From Priestia iocasae (GTDB lineage Bacteria; Bacillota; Bacilli; Bacillales; Bacillaceae_H): a DNA stretch of 64,000 nt. The notes beneath the pieces are model-generated. The model was not told the origin of the DNA, searched no databases, and saw nothing but the letters and a program-made list of their open reading frames with translations. Position 1 is the first letter of the stretch; every line of letters begins with the position of its first letter. The position numbers were made by a program, and so were the translations under genes. Shown here piece after piece: positions 20,150-31,225 of this stretch. Where the stretch lies: contig NZ_JAFBFC010000008.1 in the NCBI RefSeq assembly GCF_016909075.1, positions 1 through 64,000 of the forward strand, written 5' to 3'.

Positions 20150-20186
20150 ATAAAAAAACCGCTATACTCAACGAGAATAGCGGTCT
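20150..20186 (-). terminator. Terminator of the gene at 20190-20960
   Basis: ACCGCTAT (20158-20165) pairs with ATAGCGGT (20177-20184). On the minus strand the stem is followed by a T7 run (20158-20152). Confidence 0.8.
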
Positions 20187-20189
20187 TGA

Positions 20190-20960
20190 TTATTCAACTA
20201 AGGTCCATTCTAATTCTTTTTTATTTAAAACGAGAGACGCCTGTAACTTGCTTTGCTTTTTATATTCATGGCGATCATTGTAGAATTCATCCATGTCTAT
20301 CCCTTTACCAATTGTATAGATAGGAATTTGAATATCCTTACGTGTTTGGACCATTCCTTCAAAATCTAGAAGTAGCCCATCACTCATTAAGGTTAATAAT
20401 GTATTAGCTAACACAAGTGGTATTGGAGGATAGTCTACTTTTTTACGTCTTAGAGAAAACCTCTTTTGCTTTAATAACGTAATCTTCAAAGGAACTAAAC
20501 GGCTAATCATATGCTTAACGTCGTACACATCTCGGTAATACGTTTTATTACTAAAGCCATCATCATGAGCTAAGTAAGCAAATTGATTGCTCAGCTTATT
20601 ACTAAAAGATGCAACTAAAGGCTTTTTATAATGTCCTAAGTATAGAAGCGCTGCAAGTTCTGTTGGCTCAAGTAAATCGAGTGAAGACAGGTCGTCAAAA
20701 TCCACCCAGCAAAAGTCTCCGTAATCATAAACATTATCTTCTGCAAGAGACCAAATTTGTTGACCTTCCACATAATCTAATTGTGTAGAAAAATGATAAT
20801 CACTCTCTTCAAATTTATGCTTCAGCAATAACATATTAGAAATAGGTCTAGGAAGTGAATGAACAAACTCCTTAAACTCAATTCCATATGCAACATAATA
20901 CCGTTCACTCAAATGATTATGTATGTACACAACATCTTTAATCTCATCTGCTTTACTCAA
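20190..20960 (-). CDS. Conserved protein of unknown function
   Basis: 256 residues, soluble, no signal or membrane segment. It starts at TTG (20960) about 10 nt after AAGGTGG. Features: an aromatic/acidic stretch (VYDYGDFCWVDFDDLSSLDLL, about residues 77-97) and a basic patch KQKRFSLRRKKVDYPP (about 164-179). I recall similar proteins in other Bacillus but no experimental function. It ends at a good terminator and is probably monocistronic. Confidence 0.75.
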   Translation of the reverse strand: MSKADEIKDVVYIHNHLSERYYVAYGIEFKEFVHSLPRPISNMLLLKHKFEESDYHFSTQLDYVEGQQIWSLAEDNVYDYGDFCWVDFDDLSSLDLLEPTELAALLYLGHYKKPLVASFSNKLSNQFAYLAHDDGFSNKTYYRDVYDVKHMISRLVPLKITLLKQKRFSLRRKKVDYPPIPLVLANTLLTLMSDGLLLDFEGMVQTRKDIQIPIYTIGKGIDMDEFYNDRHEYKKQSKLQASLVLNKKELEWTLVE

Positions 20961-21186
20961 CCGTTCTAACCACCTTATATCATCATTCTACATCTCGCAT
21001 ACAAGTGTGTATTCAATTTATATATTATATATCTAATACAAGTTGAAATCTACATAAATTCTGTTAGAAAATTTTATATCATCATTTCATCATCGATCGA
21101 TTCGTAAATGTTTCTTATGCATGAAGAATACGTTATGATAAGAAGAGAAAATGCCGAATTGTATTTAAAAATGAAAGGTGAATTAC

Positions 21187-22077
21187 ATGGATGTACGTCA
21201 TTTACACTATTTTAGCGAAGTAGCCAAGAATGGTAGCTTTACAAGAGCCTCTGAAGAATTACATATCTCTCAGCCTTCATTAAGTAAAATGGTTAAAGCA
21301 CTAGAAAGTGAATTAGGTGTTATGCTCATTGACCGCTCTGGCAAACGACTTCAACTAACAGATGCGGGGAAAATTGTTTACCAACAAGCAGACAGCATTT
21401 TATCATCTTTACGTGATTTATCAAATTCACTTTATGATTTAATGCATTTACAAAAGGGAACGATAAAAATTGGTCTCCCTCCTCTTATTGGCACACTCTT
21501 TTTCCCTCGAATTATTAAGTCGTTTCATGATCGTTATCCTGAGATTCAGCTTGAATTAATTGAGTACGGTGCAAAAAAAATGCAAAAGATTTTAGAAACT
21601 GGAGAAATAGATATTGGTATAGCTTTACTGCCTGTTGATAAACAGAAGTTTTCCACCATTCCCTTTGTGAAAGAACGATTACAGCTTGTGGTTCATCACT
21701 CACATCCTTTTGCACGTAAAAACGGAATGTCATTACAGGAATTAAAAGATGAATCCTTTATTTTATTTCATGAGGATTTTACGATGCACGAGCTCATTTA
21801 CAATGAGTGCATTAAATGTGGATTCACCCCAAAGATTGCATACACCAGCTCTCAGTGGGACTTGATTGGAGAGATGGTAGCAGCTAACTTAGGTATTACG
21901 CTTTTTCCATACTCCATTTGCCAAAAGTTAAACAAAAATCACATTTCCATTATTGAATTAGAAACCGAAATTCCATGGGACCTAGCCTTGATTGTCAAAA
22001 AGGACCGCTACATCTCGTTTGCTACCCAAGCATTCATTGATCATATGAAGTCAATAACCGACCTTAAAAATGGCTGA
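21187..22077 (+). CDS. LysR family transcriptional regulator
   Basis: 296 residues. The winged helix-turn-helix is at residues 1-60 (HLHYFSEVAKNGSFTRASEELHISQPSLSKMVKALE, shown here only as a landmark starting at residue 5), followed by the two-lobed effector-binding domain. It resembles the CidR/YwbI and CcpC-like branch. ATG at 21187 follows AAAGGTG. No divergently transcribed target is adjacent, because the upstream gene also reads away and is unrelated in kind, so the regulon is unclear. Confidence 0.88.
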   Translation: MDVRHLHYFSEVAKNGSFTRASEELHISQPSLSKMVKALESELGVMLIDRSGKRLQLTDAGKIVYQQADSILSSLRDLSNSLYDLMHLQKGTIKIGLPPLIGTLFFPRIIKSFHDRYPEIQLELIEYGAKKMQKILETGEIDIGIALLPVDKQKFSTIPFVKERLQLVVHHSHPFARKNGMSLQELKDESFILFHEDFTMHELIYNECIKCGFTPKIAYTSSQWDLIGEMVAANLGITLFPYSICQKLNKNHISIIELETEIPWDLALIVKKDRYISFATQAFIDHMKSITDLKNG

Positions 22078-22343
22078 TTGACGGCCTACTATTTAAGCCT
22101 CGTGCATTCTTCTTTAAAGTTAGGGATGGTCACATGCTTAGGTCGAGGGAACGCGTTAAAACACGCCGTCTTTCACATGTTCTAAATCAATCTATATTGG
22201 GTATAACTTATGTGCATGGTAACTATAACTAATAGATATTTTACGGATAATCAATTATCCAGTACACTTTAGTTGTAGCATTCATTTTCTCAATTTGTAT
22301 CCCCATTTGCATAATTTAAAAAGTTTCTCTTTTCCCAATGATT

Positions 22344-22376
22344 GAGTCGCCGAACGTTAGGCGACTCTTTTGTTTT
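22344..22376 (+). terminator. Terminator downstream of the lysR gene
   Basis: GAGTCGCC (22344-22351) pairs with GGCGACTC (22360-22367), followed by TTTTGTTTT. The gap 22078-22343 before it has no coding potential that I can support. A GGTTGAT/ATCAACC pairing lies at about 22403-22452. Confidence 0.8.
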
Positions 22377-22471
22377 ATACACTGTTTTTAAAAAGAAACA
22401 GTCGGTTGATAAGAGCGGAAGATGCGTAGGTCTGTTTGGATTAGGCATCAACCACTATTTATGTAAATAAA

Positions 22472-22505
22472 AAGAAGCTCAGGAGAACCTGAGCTTCTTT
22501 TTTAC
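22472..22505 (-). terminator. Terminator of the ptsGHI operon
   Basis: A perfect 12-bp stem, AAGAAGCTCAGG (22472-22483) with CCTGAGCTTCTT (22488-22499), and a 4-nt loop, just after the ptsI stop on the minus strand. Confidence 0.85.
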
Positions 22506-24223
22506 GCTAAATTGAATGTTGATTTAACAAATTCAATAACTTCTTCAGTTGAAGACATTGAAAGAATTGTTTCAATGTGTGGCTCAATTTCTGCTTTTGA
22601 AAGCTGACGGATTTGTGAGCGAGCTTTTAGAATTGATGTTGCACTCATTGAGAACTCATCTAATCCTAGGGCTAATAAGATTGGAATCGCAATCTCATCT
22701 CCAGCCATCTCACCGCACATACCTACCCATTTACCTTCTTTGTGAGCTGCTAAGATAACCATATGAATTAAGCGAAGAATCGCCGGGTTATACGGTTGGT
22801 ATAAGTATGATACACGTTCGTTCATGCGATCTGCTGCTAGCGTGTATTGAATTAAATCATTTGTTCCAATGGAGAAGAAATCCACTTCCTTCGCAAATAA
22901 ATCTGCCATTACTGCAGATGAAGGAATTTCAACCATCATACCAACTTCGATGTTATCTGACACACTTACTCCTTCAGCTTGAAGCTTTTCTTTTTCTTCT
23001 AAAAGAATGGCTTTTGCTTGACGGAATTCATCTAATGTTGCAATCATTGGGAACATAACTTTTAAGTTACCATATACACTTGCACGTAGTAACGCACGAA
23101 GTTGTGTGCGGAACATATCTTGCATTTCAAGACATAAACGAATAGCACGGAAACCTAAGAATGGGTTCATTTCTTTTGGTAGATTTAAATATGGAAGTTC
23201 TTTATCTCCACCAATATCAAGTGTACGAACCACAACAGGCTTGCCTTCCATACGCTCTAATACTGTTTTATAAGATGTAAATTGCTCTTCTTCTGTTGGA
23301 AGATCTTCACGACCCATGTATAAGAATTCCGTACGGTAAAGACCAACAGCTTCACCACCGTTTTCTAATACACCTTTTACATCTTCTGGTGTTCCAATAT
23401 TTGCTGCTAACTCTACATGATGGTTATCAGCAGATACTGTTTTTTCATTAACAAGCTTCGCCCACTCTGCTTTTTGTGCTTCATAAGCTGCTGCTTTGTC
23501 TTCATATTGCTTCACAACTTCTTCACTTGGATTAACAAGCACTTTGCCATCTAATCCATCAATAATTACTAATGCACCATTCTCAATGTCATGCATGACA
23601 GTTTTTGTACCCACAACTGCTGGAATTTCCATTGAACGAGCCATAATTGCTGAGTGAGAAGTACGTCCACCAATATCCGTGGTAAAACCTTTTACATATT
23701 GACGGTTAAGCTGTGCTGTATCAGAAGGTGTTAAATCTTCTGCGATAATGACAACCTCTTCTGAAATCATGCTTGGATTTGAAATGTTTACACCTAGAAG
23801 ATGAGCTAACACACGTTTTGTTACATCGCGAATATCAGCAGCACGTTCTTTCATGTATTCATTATCCATTGATTCAAACATTGAAATGAACATAGAAGCT
23901 ACTTCATCTAATGCAACCTCTGCATTGACATTTTCAGTTTGAATCTTTTCTTTAATTGGGTTGATAAGTTCTGGATCACTTAGAACTAGTAAGTGAGCTG
24001 AGAAGATCTCCGCCTTATCTTGACCAAGTTCTTTTAACGCATGTTCTTTAATTTTTTCAAGTTCTGATGTAGATGTCGCAAGGGCTTTTTCTAAGCGTGC
24101 AATCTCACTGTCAATGTCTGTAACAGTTTTCTTTTCTACTTTTAATTCCGGATTTTCAAGACGAAATGCTTTAGCAATAGCAATGCCGCTAGAAGCGGCA
24201 ATGCCTAGGATTTCTTGTGTCAT
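22502..24223 (-). CDS. ptsI: PTS enzyme I
   Basis: A 573-residue cytosolic phosphoenolpyruvate-protein phosphotransferase. It takes phosphate from PEP onto the histidine in [12 protein letters not shown] (near residue 190) and passes it to HPr. The C-terminal PEP-binding barrel shows [41 protein letters not shown] and MCGEMAGD. Start and upstream ptsH stop overlap as TAATG, which implies translational coupling. It is the last gene of ptsG-ptsH-ptsI. Confidence 0.97.
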   Translation of the reverse strand: MTQEILGIAASSGIAIAKAFRLENPELKVEKKTVTDIDSEIARLEKALATSTSELEKIKEHALKELGQDKAEIFSAHLLVLSDPELINPIKEKIQTENVNAEVALDEVASMFISMFESMDNEYMKERAADIRDVTKRVLAHLLGVNISNPSMISEEVVIIAEDLTPSDTAQLNRQYVKGFTTDIGGRTSHSAIMARSMEIPAVVGTKTVMHDIENGALVIIDGLDGKVLVNPSEEVVKQYEDKAAAYEAQKAEWAKLVNEKTVSADNHHVELAANIGTPEDVKGVLENGGEAVGLYRTEFLYMGREDLPTEEEQFTSYKTVLERMEGKPVVVRTLDIGGDKELPYLNLPKEMNPFLGFRAIRLCLEMQDMFRTQLRALLRASVYGNLKVMFPMIATLDEFRQAKAILLEEKEKLQAEGVSVSDNIEVGMMVEIPSSAVMADLFAKEVDFFSIGTNDLIQYTLAADRMNERVSYLYQPYNPAILRLIHMVILAAHKEGKWVGMCGEMAGDEIAIPILLALGLDEFSMSATSILKARSQIRQLSKAEIEPHIETILSMSSTEEVIEFVKSTFNLA

Positions 24224-24489
24224 TATTCCCCTAATCCTTCTTTTTTGATTGTTTCTTCGATTGCTGCAATTGCATCTGCTTCGTCAGAACCTTCAGCTGT
24301 TACTTTAATAGTAGCATCTTTCGGAATCCCTAGAGACATAACACCCATGATTGACTTTAAGTTTACAGTTTTACCGTTAAACTCTAAGTTTACATCTGAA
24401 TCAAATTTGCTAGCCGCTTGTACTAATGTAGTTGCTGGACGTGCATGAATTCCTGAGTCTGCTGTTACTGTAAATGTTTTTTCTGCCAT
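24223..24489 (-). CDS. ptsH: Phosphocarrier protein HPr
   Basis: 88 residues. His15 lies in [10 protein letters not shown] and receives phosphate from EI. Ser46 lies in [12 protein letters not shown] and is the HPrK/P site used in CcpA-dependent catabolite repression. ATG at 24489 is chosen over a TTG at 24498 because it matches the usual MAEKTFTV start. AAGGAG lies upstream. The gene is 20 bp downstream of ptsG and overlaps ptsI by one base. Confidence 0.97.
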   Translation of the reverse strand: MAEKTFTVTADSGIHARPATTLVQAASKFDSDVNLEFNGKTVNLKSIMGVMSLGIPKDATIKVTAEGSDEADAIAAIEETIKKEGLGE

Positions 24490-24509
24490 GATAATCAATC
24501 TCCTTTTGC

Positions 24510-26582
24510 CTATTTAGAAATAGTAATAATCTGTTCTTCTTTTAAGTTAACCGTTCCTTGTTTTAGAATGTTAACTTTTTCATCTGCTTGTAGGTTTGTG
24601 AAAATAATTGGCGTGATAACTGAAGGTGCGTTTTCTTTCACAAAGTCTAAATCAACTTCTAGTAAAGGTTGACCTTGTTTTACCTCATCACCTTGTGAAA
24701 CTAGAGCTTTAAATCCTTCACCTTTTAAGTTAACTGTGTCAATTCCAAAGTGAATTAATACTTCACGACCTGTATTAGATTCAATTCCTAAAGCATGTTT
24801 CGTCGGGAATAAGTTTACTATTTTTCCGTCTACTGGTGCAACTACTGTGCCTTTTGATGGAATAATTGCAAAGCCATCACCCATTAATTTTTGTGAAAAC
24901 ACTTGGTCTGGCACTTCTGATAACGGAACGATTTCCCCTTCAATTGGAGAAATAATCTCTGCTCCGTTTTCACTTGTAGCAGCTGGTGTAATCACTTCGT
25001 TTTTAACTGGTTTTGGTTGTTCTTTTGAAACAACTGGTGTTTTACCATCCATAATGTCTTTAATCTGACCTTTTAACGTGTCTGATTTTGGACCAAAGAT
25101 AGCTTGAATATTGTTACCTACTTCAAGAACACCTGAAGCTCCTAATTTTTTAAGGCGGTTCTTATCTACGTTCTTTACATCATCTACTGATACACGAAGA
25201 CGAGTAATACAAGCATCTAAATGTGTGATGTTCTCTTTTCCACCTAATGCTGCTAATACATTGCTTGGTAATTCTCCAGCTTCCACTTTACCTTCTTCTT
25301 CGTCTTCTTGCTTCTCTTCACGACCTGGCGTACCTAAGTTAAACTTACGAATCGCAAATCGGAAACCGAAGTAATAGATGACTGCAAGAACTAAACCGAC
25401 CGGAATAACAAGCCACCAATCAGTACGGTTTGGTAAGATTCCGAATAACACGTAATCAATAACCCCACCAGAGAATGTCATTCCAATTTTCACATTCAAT
25501 AATTGCATAATCATAAATGATAGTCCAGCAAAAACTGCATGGATTGCGAATAAAACAGGTGCTACGAATAAGAATGAGAACTCAAGAGGTTCTGTAATCC
25601 CTGTTAAGAAAGATGTTAATGCAGCTGATCCCATAATACCTGCTACATATTTTTTGTTTTCAGGACGTGCTTCATGATAAATAGCTAATGCTGCTGCTGG
25701 TAGACCAAACATCATGAATGGGAATTTACCTGTCATAAATGTACCTGCTGTAAACTCAGCTCCATCTCGTAACTGAGCCATAAAGATACGTTGATCTCCA
25801 CGGAACACTTCACCTGCTTGGTTTACATATGAACCAAATTCAAACCAGAACGGTGAGTAGAAAATATGATGAAGACCAAATGGAATTAACGAACGTTCAA
25901 TTAAACCGAATACAAATGCTGCAACTGTTGGGTTTGCATCTAGCATTGTTTGAGAAAATGCGTTTAAGCCATTTTGTACTGGTGGCCATACAAACACCAT
26001 GATTAAACCTAAGATTAATGTTGAAACAGCTGTAATAATTGGAACAAAACGCTTTCCAGCAAAGAAACCTAAGTATTGAGGTAATTCAATTGTATAGAAG
26101 CGATTATACATAGATGCAGCAATAACACCGACGATAATCCCTCCGAATACCCCTGTTTGTAGAGTTGGAATTCCAAGTACCATTGCTAGGGTTGGATCTT
26201 GTCCAATTAGGCTAGGATTTTCTAGCATTTCTGGTGTTAATACACCTGTTCCCTCTAAAATTGTACTCATTGTTACATTCATAATTAAATAACCAACAAT
26301 GGCTGCAATACCTGCTACACCATCACCGCCAGCGAGTCCAACTGCTACACCAACTGCGAAGAGTAACGGTAAGTTTGCAAATACAATGTCACCAGATTGA
26401 GCCATAACATTTGCGACTAATTGAAACCACTCTGCTTCAAGAGCAGGAATACGAGCTAATAAGTCTGGATTTTGAAACGCAGTACCAAAAGCTAGTAATA
26501 AACCTGCTGCTGGTAGAATGGCAACTGGTAACATAAGCGCTTTACCTACTTTTTGTAATACACCAAAAAGTTTTTTAAACAT
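24510..26582 (-). CDS. ptsG: Glucose-specific PTS enzyme IICBA
   Basis: 690 residues. An N-terminal EIIC channel (about residues 1-420, multiple membrane helices) is followed by a charged linker ([15 protein letters not shown]), EIIB with the phosphocysteine in [14 protein letters not shown], and a C-terminal EIIA with the phosphohistidine in [10 protein letters not shown]. It imports and phosphorylates glucose. AAAGGAGG lies upstream of ATG. Expression is controlled by the GlcT antiterminator through the leader at 26685-26783. Confidence 0.96.
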   Translation of the reverse strand: MFKKLFGVLQKVGKALMLPVAILPAAGLLLAFGTAFQNPDLLARIPALEAEWFQLVANVMAQSGDIVFANLPLLFAVGVAVGLAGGDGVAGIAAIVGYLIMNVTMSTILEGTGVLTPEMLENPSLIGQDPTLAMVLGIPTLQTGVFGGIIVGVIAASMYNRFYTIELPQYLGFFAGKRFVPIITAVSTLILGLIMVFVWPPVQNGLNAFSQTMLDANPTVAAFVFGLIERSLIPFGLHHIFYSPFWFEFGSYVNQAGEVFRGDQRIFMAQLRDGAEFTAGTFMTGKFPFMMFGLPAAALAIYHEARPENKKYVAGIMGSAALTSFLTGITEPLEFSFLFVAPVLFAIHAVFAGLSFMIMQLLNVKIGMTFSGGVIDYVLFGILPNRTDWWLVIPVGLVLAVIYYFGFRFAIRKFNLGTPGREEKQEDEEEGKVEAGELPSNVLAALGGKENITHLDACITRLRVSVDDVKNVDKNRLKKLGASGVLEVGNNIQAIFGPKSDTLKGQIKDIMDGKTPVVSKEQPKPVKNEVITPAATSENGAEIISPIEGEIVPLSEVPDQVFSQKLMGDGFAIIPSKGTVVAPVDGKIVNLFPTKHALGIESNTGREVLIHFGIDTVNLKGEGFKALVSQGDEVKQGQPLLEVDLDFVKENAPSVITPIIFTNLQADEKVNILKQGTVNLKEEQIITISK

Positions 26583-26684
26583 TGCGCCTACCTCCTTTTC
26601 TATATTTGTTAGTGTGCAACAAGCAACATAATTGATACGCTTACATTCATTACCTTTTTATAAAAGGTAATTGTTTAAAGAAAA

Positions 26685-26783
26685 CAAAAAAGGCATGATG
26701 AAAAAGAAACGAAAAAGGGTATACTAATCCCTTGTATAAAATCCGTTTCATTTCTCACTCATGCCTGATCGAATCAGTAACAC
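26685..26783 (-). promoter_or_regulatory. GlcT antiterminator target (RAT) and ptsG leader terminator
   Basis: On the minus strand a RAT-like sequence (about 26783-26755, GTGTTACTGATTCGATCAGG and following bases) overlaps the 5' arm of a long terminator stem. GGCATGAG...GAAACG (26766 downward) pairs with CGTTTCTTTTTCATCATGCC, ending at 26692 and followed by T6. This is the B. subtilis ptsG arrangement, in which unphosphorylated GlcT binds RAT and prevents termination. A further small hairpin (26650-26671) lies before the ptsG ribosome binding site. Confidence 0.88.
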
Positions 26784-26796
26784 GTACCGAAATGGT

Positions 26797-27645
26797 TTAT
26801 AATTCAGTTTTGCTGACTAGACGCTGCAAATGCATCGTTAAATAGACAGCTTCTGCTTCATATACAGGTAAGTGTAACGCTTGTTGCATAACTTTTACCA
26901 CTTTCCAAGCAACATTGTAGCACACAGGGTATTCTTCTTTCAACAGTAAAGCTAATTTTTTTGGTTCTTCAATTTCTTCACCTGTTTTTACACGGTCGAT
27001 TGCAAAGTGAAGATGCCGTATTAACCGCATATAATTAACAGACTCTTTGTCCAATGTCACTTTAAATGAATCTTGAATCACTTGAATAATGGTTTGGATA
27101 AGAGTTGAGTGCTCATTTACTTCAGAAATATTTTTTTGCGTAATGGCGCTATGAATATGCAACGCAATAAAGCCTATTTCCCCTTCTGGAAGCTCAACAC
27201 CCATTTCTTTTTTAATCATCCTAATCACTTCTGTTGCAATGACATATTCTTTTGGATAAAGAGCTTTCGTTTCAATTAAAAAAGGATTTCTAAAATCAAG
27301 CCCTTGTTGAAAACGCTTAATAGCAAACGCAATATGATCAGTTAACGCAATATGAATATGTTCATTTAGTGAGGTTTGGACATGCTTTTGAATATAAGAA
27401 ATAATATCATTCATCAATTCTACAAATGACTCATCAATTTGTGTAAGTAGTTGCTTATACTGCTCTTGTTCTTGTTCATTTTTTAACAAAAACATCTTTT
27501 CAACATCAGCTGAATCGATACAATCATCTTTTTTCTTATTAAACCCAATGCCTTTACCAATGAGAACGACTTCATTATAAATTGGATGTGTTGCAATCAG
27601 TACATTATTATTCAATACCTTTTTTATAAAAAAGGACTCCTTCAC
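26797..27645 (-). CDS. glcT: PtsGHI antiterminator GlcT
   Basis: 282 residues from GTG at 27645, which follows GTGGAGG closely and aligns the start with the RNA-binding domain (IKKVLNNNVLIA). An ATG at 27690 would add 15 residues but has no visible binding site. It has an N-terminal CAT RNA-binding domain (about 1-55), PRD1 (about 65-165) and PRD2 (about 175-280) with the expected histidines, including EIGFIALHIHSA. It is phosphorylated by PtsG/HPr according to glucose supply and acts on the RAT directly downstream. Confidence 0.93.
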   Translation of the reverse strand: MKESFFIKKVLNNNVLIATHPIYNEVVLIGKGIGFNKKKDDCIDSADVEKMFLLKNEQEQEQYKQLLTQIDESFVELMNDIISYIQKHVQTSLNEHIHIALTDHIAFAIKRFQQGLDFRNPFLIETKALYPKEYVIATEVIRMIKKEMGVELPEGEIGFIALHIHSAITQKNISEVNEHSTLIQTIIQVIQDSFKVTLDKESVNYMRLIRHLHFAIDRVKTGEEIEEPKKLALLLKEEYPVCYNVAWKVVKVMQQALHLPVYEAEAVYLTMHLQRLVSKTEL

Positions 27646-27762
27646 GAATCCTCCACTCCCCTGTTTACTTTCGAATATTCGTCTTTCCATATTACAAAAT
27701 AATTTGATTTATCGTCAATTCATTTTTAAAAATTCCTTTTATTGTTCAATTAAATAAGAGCG

Positions 27763-28647
27763 TTACACATCTTTGTAATACTTTTGAAAGCTTATCTCCT
27801 TTAACGGATTTGTCCCATAGCAGCTTTTAATGATAAAACGATGTAAAACAGCTGTGATTAGTAGCACAAAAATATCTAGCAATACAATGACAAAGAATGA
27901 ATTCCAAGGTGCTAAGGATAAAACGCCTACTTGAATTAACATCCAATCGAATATTCTTATTAAAACAATCACACTACCTATCCATAGAATGGATGCTTGC
28001 TTCAGGATAAGACACACATAAATAGCTGTTAACAGAAAAACATACAGCGTATTTAAATTAATATGATCCCTTGTACTGTTTTGAAAGAAATCCAATTGTA
28101 GCCAATGAGTTTGAAACGTAGCCACAATGACAAACATAATCGTTGCATTAATACTAATCATTGAAAAATAAAGCGTCAATGTATGAATGAACATACTAAA
28201 TCGTTCATGTAACCATTCGTACCATATTTTTGATATTAAAAACCCAATTGTCATAAAAACCCCCGTGTAAGGAGTTTTCCACCAATTGTGTGTATACACA
28301 TCCCAACTTAAAAATAACTCTTCAATTCCCATGAACATGATAGAGATGATAACAATGTAAGGTAACCTTAATTGATAAGCCGCAATTACCACGGCCATAA
28401 TGGGAAATGCAAAGGCTTGAGATGTTACTGACCCTAAAATATTATCGAAATAATCCTCTTTCATCAAATCAGGGTTGTAACGATAACTATTAAATAAAAT
28501 TAAAATAATGTATTCCAAAAAATAAGCTAGTCCTGTCATAAAAAGAAATAATATAAACAATGTAGAATCTCGCTTTAGCCATAGTACGATACCAAATATC
28601 ATCATACTTATAATGACCAATACTAGAAAAGGAACATAATGAGGCAT
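27763..28647 (-). CDS. Polytopic membrane protein, unknown
   Basis: 294 residues with about eight hydrophobic segments. Conserved-looking polar sites lie in the loops: YRYNPDLMKEDYFDN and EELFLSWDVYTHNWWKTPYTG. ATG at 28647 has AGAGGAAG upstream; the frame continues to 28722 without support. It stands alone between ribH and glcT, both on the same strand. I do not recognise a named family. B. cereus-group genomes, as I recall, have similar orphan membrane proteins. Confidence 0.72.
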   Translation of the reverse strand: MPHYVPFLVLVIISMMIFGIVLWLKRDSTLFILFLFMTGLAYFLEYIILILFNSYRYNPDLMKEDYFDNILGSVTSQAFAFPIMAVVIAAYQLRLPYIVIISIMFMGIEELFLSWDVYTHNWWKTPYTGVFMTIGFLISKIWYEWLHERFSMFIHTLTLYFSMISINATIMFVIVATFQTHWLQLDFFQNSTRDHINLNTLYVFLLTAIYVCLILKQASILWIGSVIVLIRIFDWMLIQVGVLSLAPWNSFFVIVLLDIFVLLITAVLHRFIIKSCYGTNPLKEISFQKYYKDV

Positions 28648-28717
28648 GTCATTCTTCCTCTCGTAAATGCAAATGATACTACATAGGTTTAGATGTTTAA
28701 TTGAAATTATGCACCTG

Positions 28718-28765
28718 TGCATAAAGAAGTGGTGAACAAGCCACGTTGTTCACCACTTCTTTTAT
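28718..28765 (-). terminator. Terminator after ribH
   Basis: A perfect 16-bp stem (28724-28739 with 28746-28761, AAGAAGTGGTGAACAA arms). T content after the stem on the minus strand is modest. Confidence 0.7.
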
Positions 28766-28780
28766 CTTTATCTAATCTTC

Positions 28781-29248
28781 TTATTCAATTCCTCGTAGTA
28801 AGTTAGCCATTTCAATTGCCGCTGCAGCTGCTTCCCAGCCTTTATTTCCAGCTTTTGTTCCCGCACGCTCAATGGCTTGCTCAATCGTTTCAGTCGTTAA
28901 TACACCGAAAATAATTGGAATTCCCGATTGCAAACTTTGTGACGCCACTCCTTTTGACACTTCGCTACATACATAGTCAAAGTGAGGCGTTGCTCCACGG
29001 ATGACCGTTCCAAGCGTAATAACCGCATCATATTTCTTTGAATCTGCTAGCTTTTTAGCTACTAATGGAATTTCAAATGCACCTGGTACCCAAGCGATAT
29101 CAACATTCTCTTCTTCTACACCGTGACGCTTTAACGCATCTTGTGCGCCACCTAATAACTTACTTGTAATAAATTCATTAAAACGACCTACAACAATCGC
29201 AACTTTCAACCCTGTTCCTACTAAATTCCCTTCAAATACATGACCCAT
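28781..29248 (-). CDS. ribH: 6,7-dimethyl-8-ribityllumazine synthase
   Basis: 155 residues. It condenses 3,4-dihydroxy-2-butanone 4-phosphate with 5-amino-6-ribitylaminouracil, the penultimate step of riboflavin synthesis. Seen: [31 protein letters not shown] with the catalytic His, and GNKGWEAA at the C-terminus. ATG at 29248 follows AGGAGG. Last gene of ribD-ribE-ribBA-ribH. In B. subtilis it forms 60-mers around riboflavin synthase. Confidence 0.96.
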   Translation of the reverse strand: MGHVFEGNLVGTGLKVAIVVGRFNEFITSKLLGGAQDALKRHGVEEENVDIAWVPGAFEIPLVAKKLADSKKYDAVITLGTVIRGATPHFDYVCSEVSKGVASQSLQSGIPIIFGVLTTETIEQAIERAGTKAGNKGWEAAAAAIEMANLLRGIE

Positions 29249-29349
29249 TTTTAACTTCCTCCTCAACAATGTTTCTTTTTAAGTGATAGTCTAATCTAGC
29301 TTTAGCGCTCTACTAACAAGCATCAACGCTTGTATAACGCTTCGTTTAA

Positions 29350-30558
29350 TTAATGTTTAGAGTGGGCCAAATTTAATAAATGACCCAATTTTTCTACTTT
29401 TGTATTTAAATATTTCTCATTGTCTTTTACCGCGGGCATTTGAATAGGCACACGCTCAACAACTTCTAGGTCATACCCTTTTAAGCCTGTAATTTTACGT
29501 GGGTTATTTGTTAATAGTTTCATTTTACGCACACCTAAATCTTTTAGCATTTGTGCGCCGATACCATATTCACGTAAATCTGCCCCAAATCCAAGCTTTT
29601 CATTTGCTTCAACCGTGTCGTATCCTTCTTCTTGTAGCTTGTATGCACGTAGTTTATTTAACAAGCCAATCCCACGGCCTTCTTGACGCATATAAAGTAA
29701 AATTCCTTTACCTGCATCTTCAATTTGCGCAAGTGCTGCATGAAGCTGCGGGCCACAATCACAACGAAAAGAGCCAAAAACATCACCTGTTAAGCATTCT
29801 GAATGTACACGTACTAACACAGGTTCATTAGGCGAAACATCACCCTTTACAATAGCAATGTGCTCTTTTTCATCCACTTTATTTGTATAACCGACTACTT
29901 TAAATTCACCAAATGACGTTGGTAAGTTAATTTCTACTTCACGCTTTATTAACTGCTCATGCTTACGACGATATGCAATGAGATCTTTAATTGTAATCAT
30001 TTTTAAGTCGAATTTTTCTGCAACATGAACTAAATCCGGCACACGTGCCATCGTTCCATCTTCTTTCATGATTTCACAAATAACACCTGCAGGTTGACTT
30101 CCTGCTAAAACAGCTAAATCAATTGCTGCTTCTGTATGACCTGCTCGCTGCAATACGCCACCTTTTTTACCAACTAACGGAAAAACGTGACCTGGTCGAC
30201 GAAAATCTGCTGCAACTGCATAATCATCTAATAATGCTTTAATAGTAGTAGAACGCTCATATGCGCTAATTCCTGTTGTTGTTGATTTATGATCAATGCT
30301 TACAGTAAACGCTGTTCCATGCATATCTGTATTGGTTGTTACCATTGGTTTTAACTCTAGTTTTTCTGCTAACTCTTCTATAATTGGCGTGCAAATAAGA
30401 CCTCGTCCATGAGTTGCCATAAAATTAATGACTTCTGGTGTAGCACGATCTGCTAATGCTACAAAATCCCCTTCATTTTCTCGATCCTCATCATCACATA
30501 CAATGACAACTTTACCGTTTTTCAATTCTTCAATTGCTTCTTCAATTGTATGAAACAT
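29350..30558 (-). CDS. ribBA: DHBP synthase / GTP cyclohydrolase II
   Basis: 402 residues, bifunctional. The N-terminal RibB (about 1-200) has [18 protein letters not shown] and RPGHVFPL, and makes dihydroxybutanone phosphate. The C-terminal RibA (about 205-400) has [15 protein letters not shown] and RCDCGPQL (zinc cysteines) and [12 protein letters not shown], and opens GTP. ATG at 30558 with AGGTGA upstream is chosen over an upstream extension that overlaps ribE. It begins 13 bp after the ribE stop. Confidence 0.96.
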   Translation of the reverse strand: MFHTIEEAIEELKNGKVVIVCDDEDRENEGDFVALADRATPEVINFMATHGRGLICTPIIEELAEKLELKPMVTTNTDMHGTAFTVSIDHKSTTTGISAYERSTTIKALLDDYAVAADFRRPGHVFPLVGKKGGVLQRAGHTEAAIDLAVLAGSQPAGVICEIMKEDGTMARVPDLVHVAEKFDLKMITIKDLIAYRRKHEQLIKREVEINLPTSFGEFKVVGYTNKVDEKEHIAIVKGDVSPNEPVLVRVHSECLTGDVFGSFRCDCGPQLHAALAQIEDAGKGILLYMRQEGRGIGLLNKLRAYKLQEEGYDTVEANEKLGFGADLREYGIGAQMLKDLGVRKMKLLTNNPRKITGLKGYDLEVVERVPIQMPAVKDNEKYLNTKVEKLGHLLNLAHSKH

Positions 30559-30571
30559 ATCGTTCACCTCA

Positions 30572-31225
30572 TCATTCATCTGTATATCCATGCCTTTGTA
30601 AGAGGTCATACATGTTCCCTTTACTTGATGGCACTTCTTTTTTGGTCATCATTTCTTTTATATATTTTGCAAGCATGTCGCATTCAATATTGACAGAATC
30701 ACCACGTTGTTTGTAGCCAATCACGGTATGTGCGACAGTATGAGGGATAAGGGAAATCGTAAAGCTGTTAGCAGTTAAGCCAAAGATAGTTAAGCTTGTA
30801 CCATCAACTGAAACAGAGCCTTTTAGCATCATAAATTCTCTTAACTCTGAGCTCACTTCAATTTCGTAATAAACGGCGTTTCCTTTTGGCGTTTTGCGGA
30901 TAATGGTTCCTACCCCATCAATATGCCCACTTACGAAATGTCCGCCGAATCGACCATTTGCCGCCATCGCTCTCTCAAGGTTTACCTTTGAACCCGCTGT
31001 CAGTTCTTTGAGCGTCGTGGCTTTAATCGTTTCAGGCATTACATCCACAGTGAATTCATGCTTCGAGAAAGATGTAACAGTTAAGCAAACCCCATTAACT
31101 GCAATGCTATCTCCTAAATGCACATCTTCTAACACCTTATCTGCACGAATAGAAATAACAATTGCATCGCTTCCTTTTTGAATACGTTTCACGTCACCTA
31201 TTTCTTCAATAATCCCTGTAAACAT
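30572..31225 (-). CDS. ribE: Riboflavin synthase alpha chain
   Basis: 217 residues made of two lumazine-binding repeats (about 1-95 and 97-195). It starts with the diagnostic [10 protein letters not shown] and contains [11 protein letters not shown] in repeat 1 and [11 protein letters not shown] in repeat 2. It dismutates two lumazines to riboflavin. The start lies inside the ribD coding end (20-nt overlap) with GAAGGTG upstream, so the two are translationally linked. Confidence 0.96.
   Translation of the reverse strand: MFTGIIEEIGDVKRIQKGSDAIVISIRADKVLEDVHLGDSIAVNGVCLTVTSFSKHEFTVDVMPETIKATTLKELTAGSKVNLERAMAANGRFGGHFVSGHIDGVGTIIRKTPKGNAVYYEIEVSSELREFMMLKGSVSVDGTSLTIFGLTANSFTISLIPHTVAHTVIGYKQRGDSVNIECDMLAKYIKEMMTKKEVPSSKGNMYDLLQRHGYTDE

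Noticed and set aside
22078-22343. RNA gene or small protein in the gap after lysR
   Set aside because: No tRNA-like fold, no frame with a ribosome binding site, and no recognised conserved motif.
26628-26644. cre-like TGTAAGCGTATCA upstream of ptsG
   Set aside because: It is one base shorter than the 14-bp CcpA consensus, and ptsG is already explained by GlcT antitermination.
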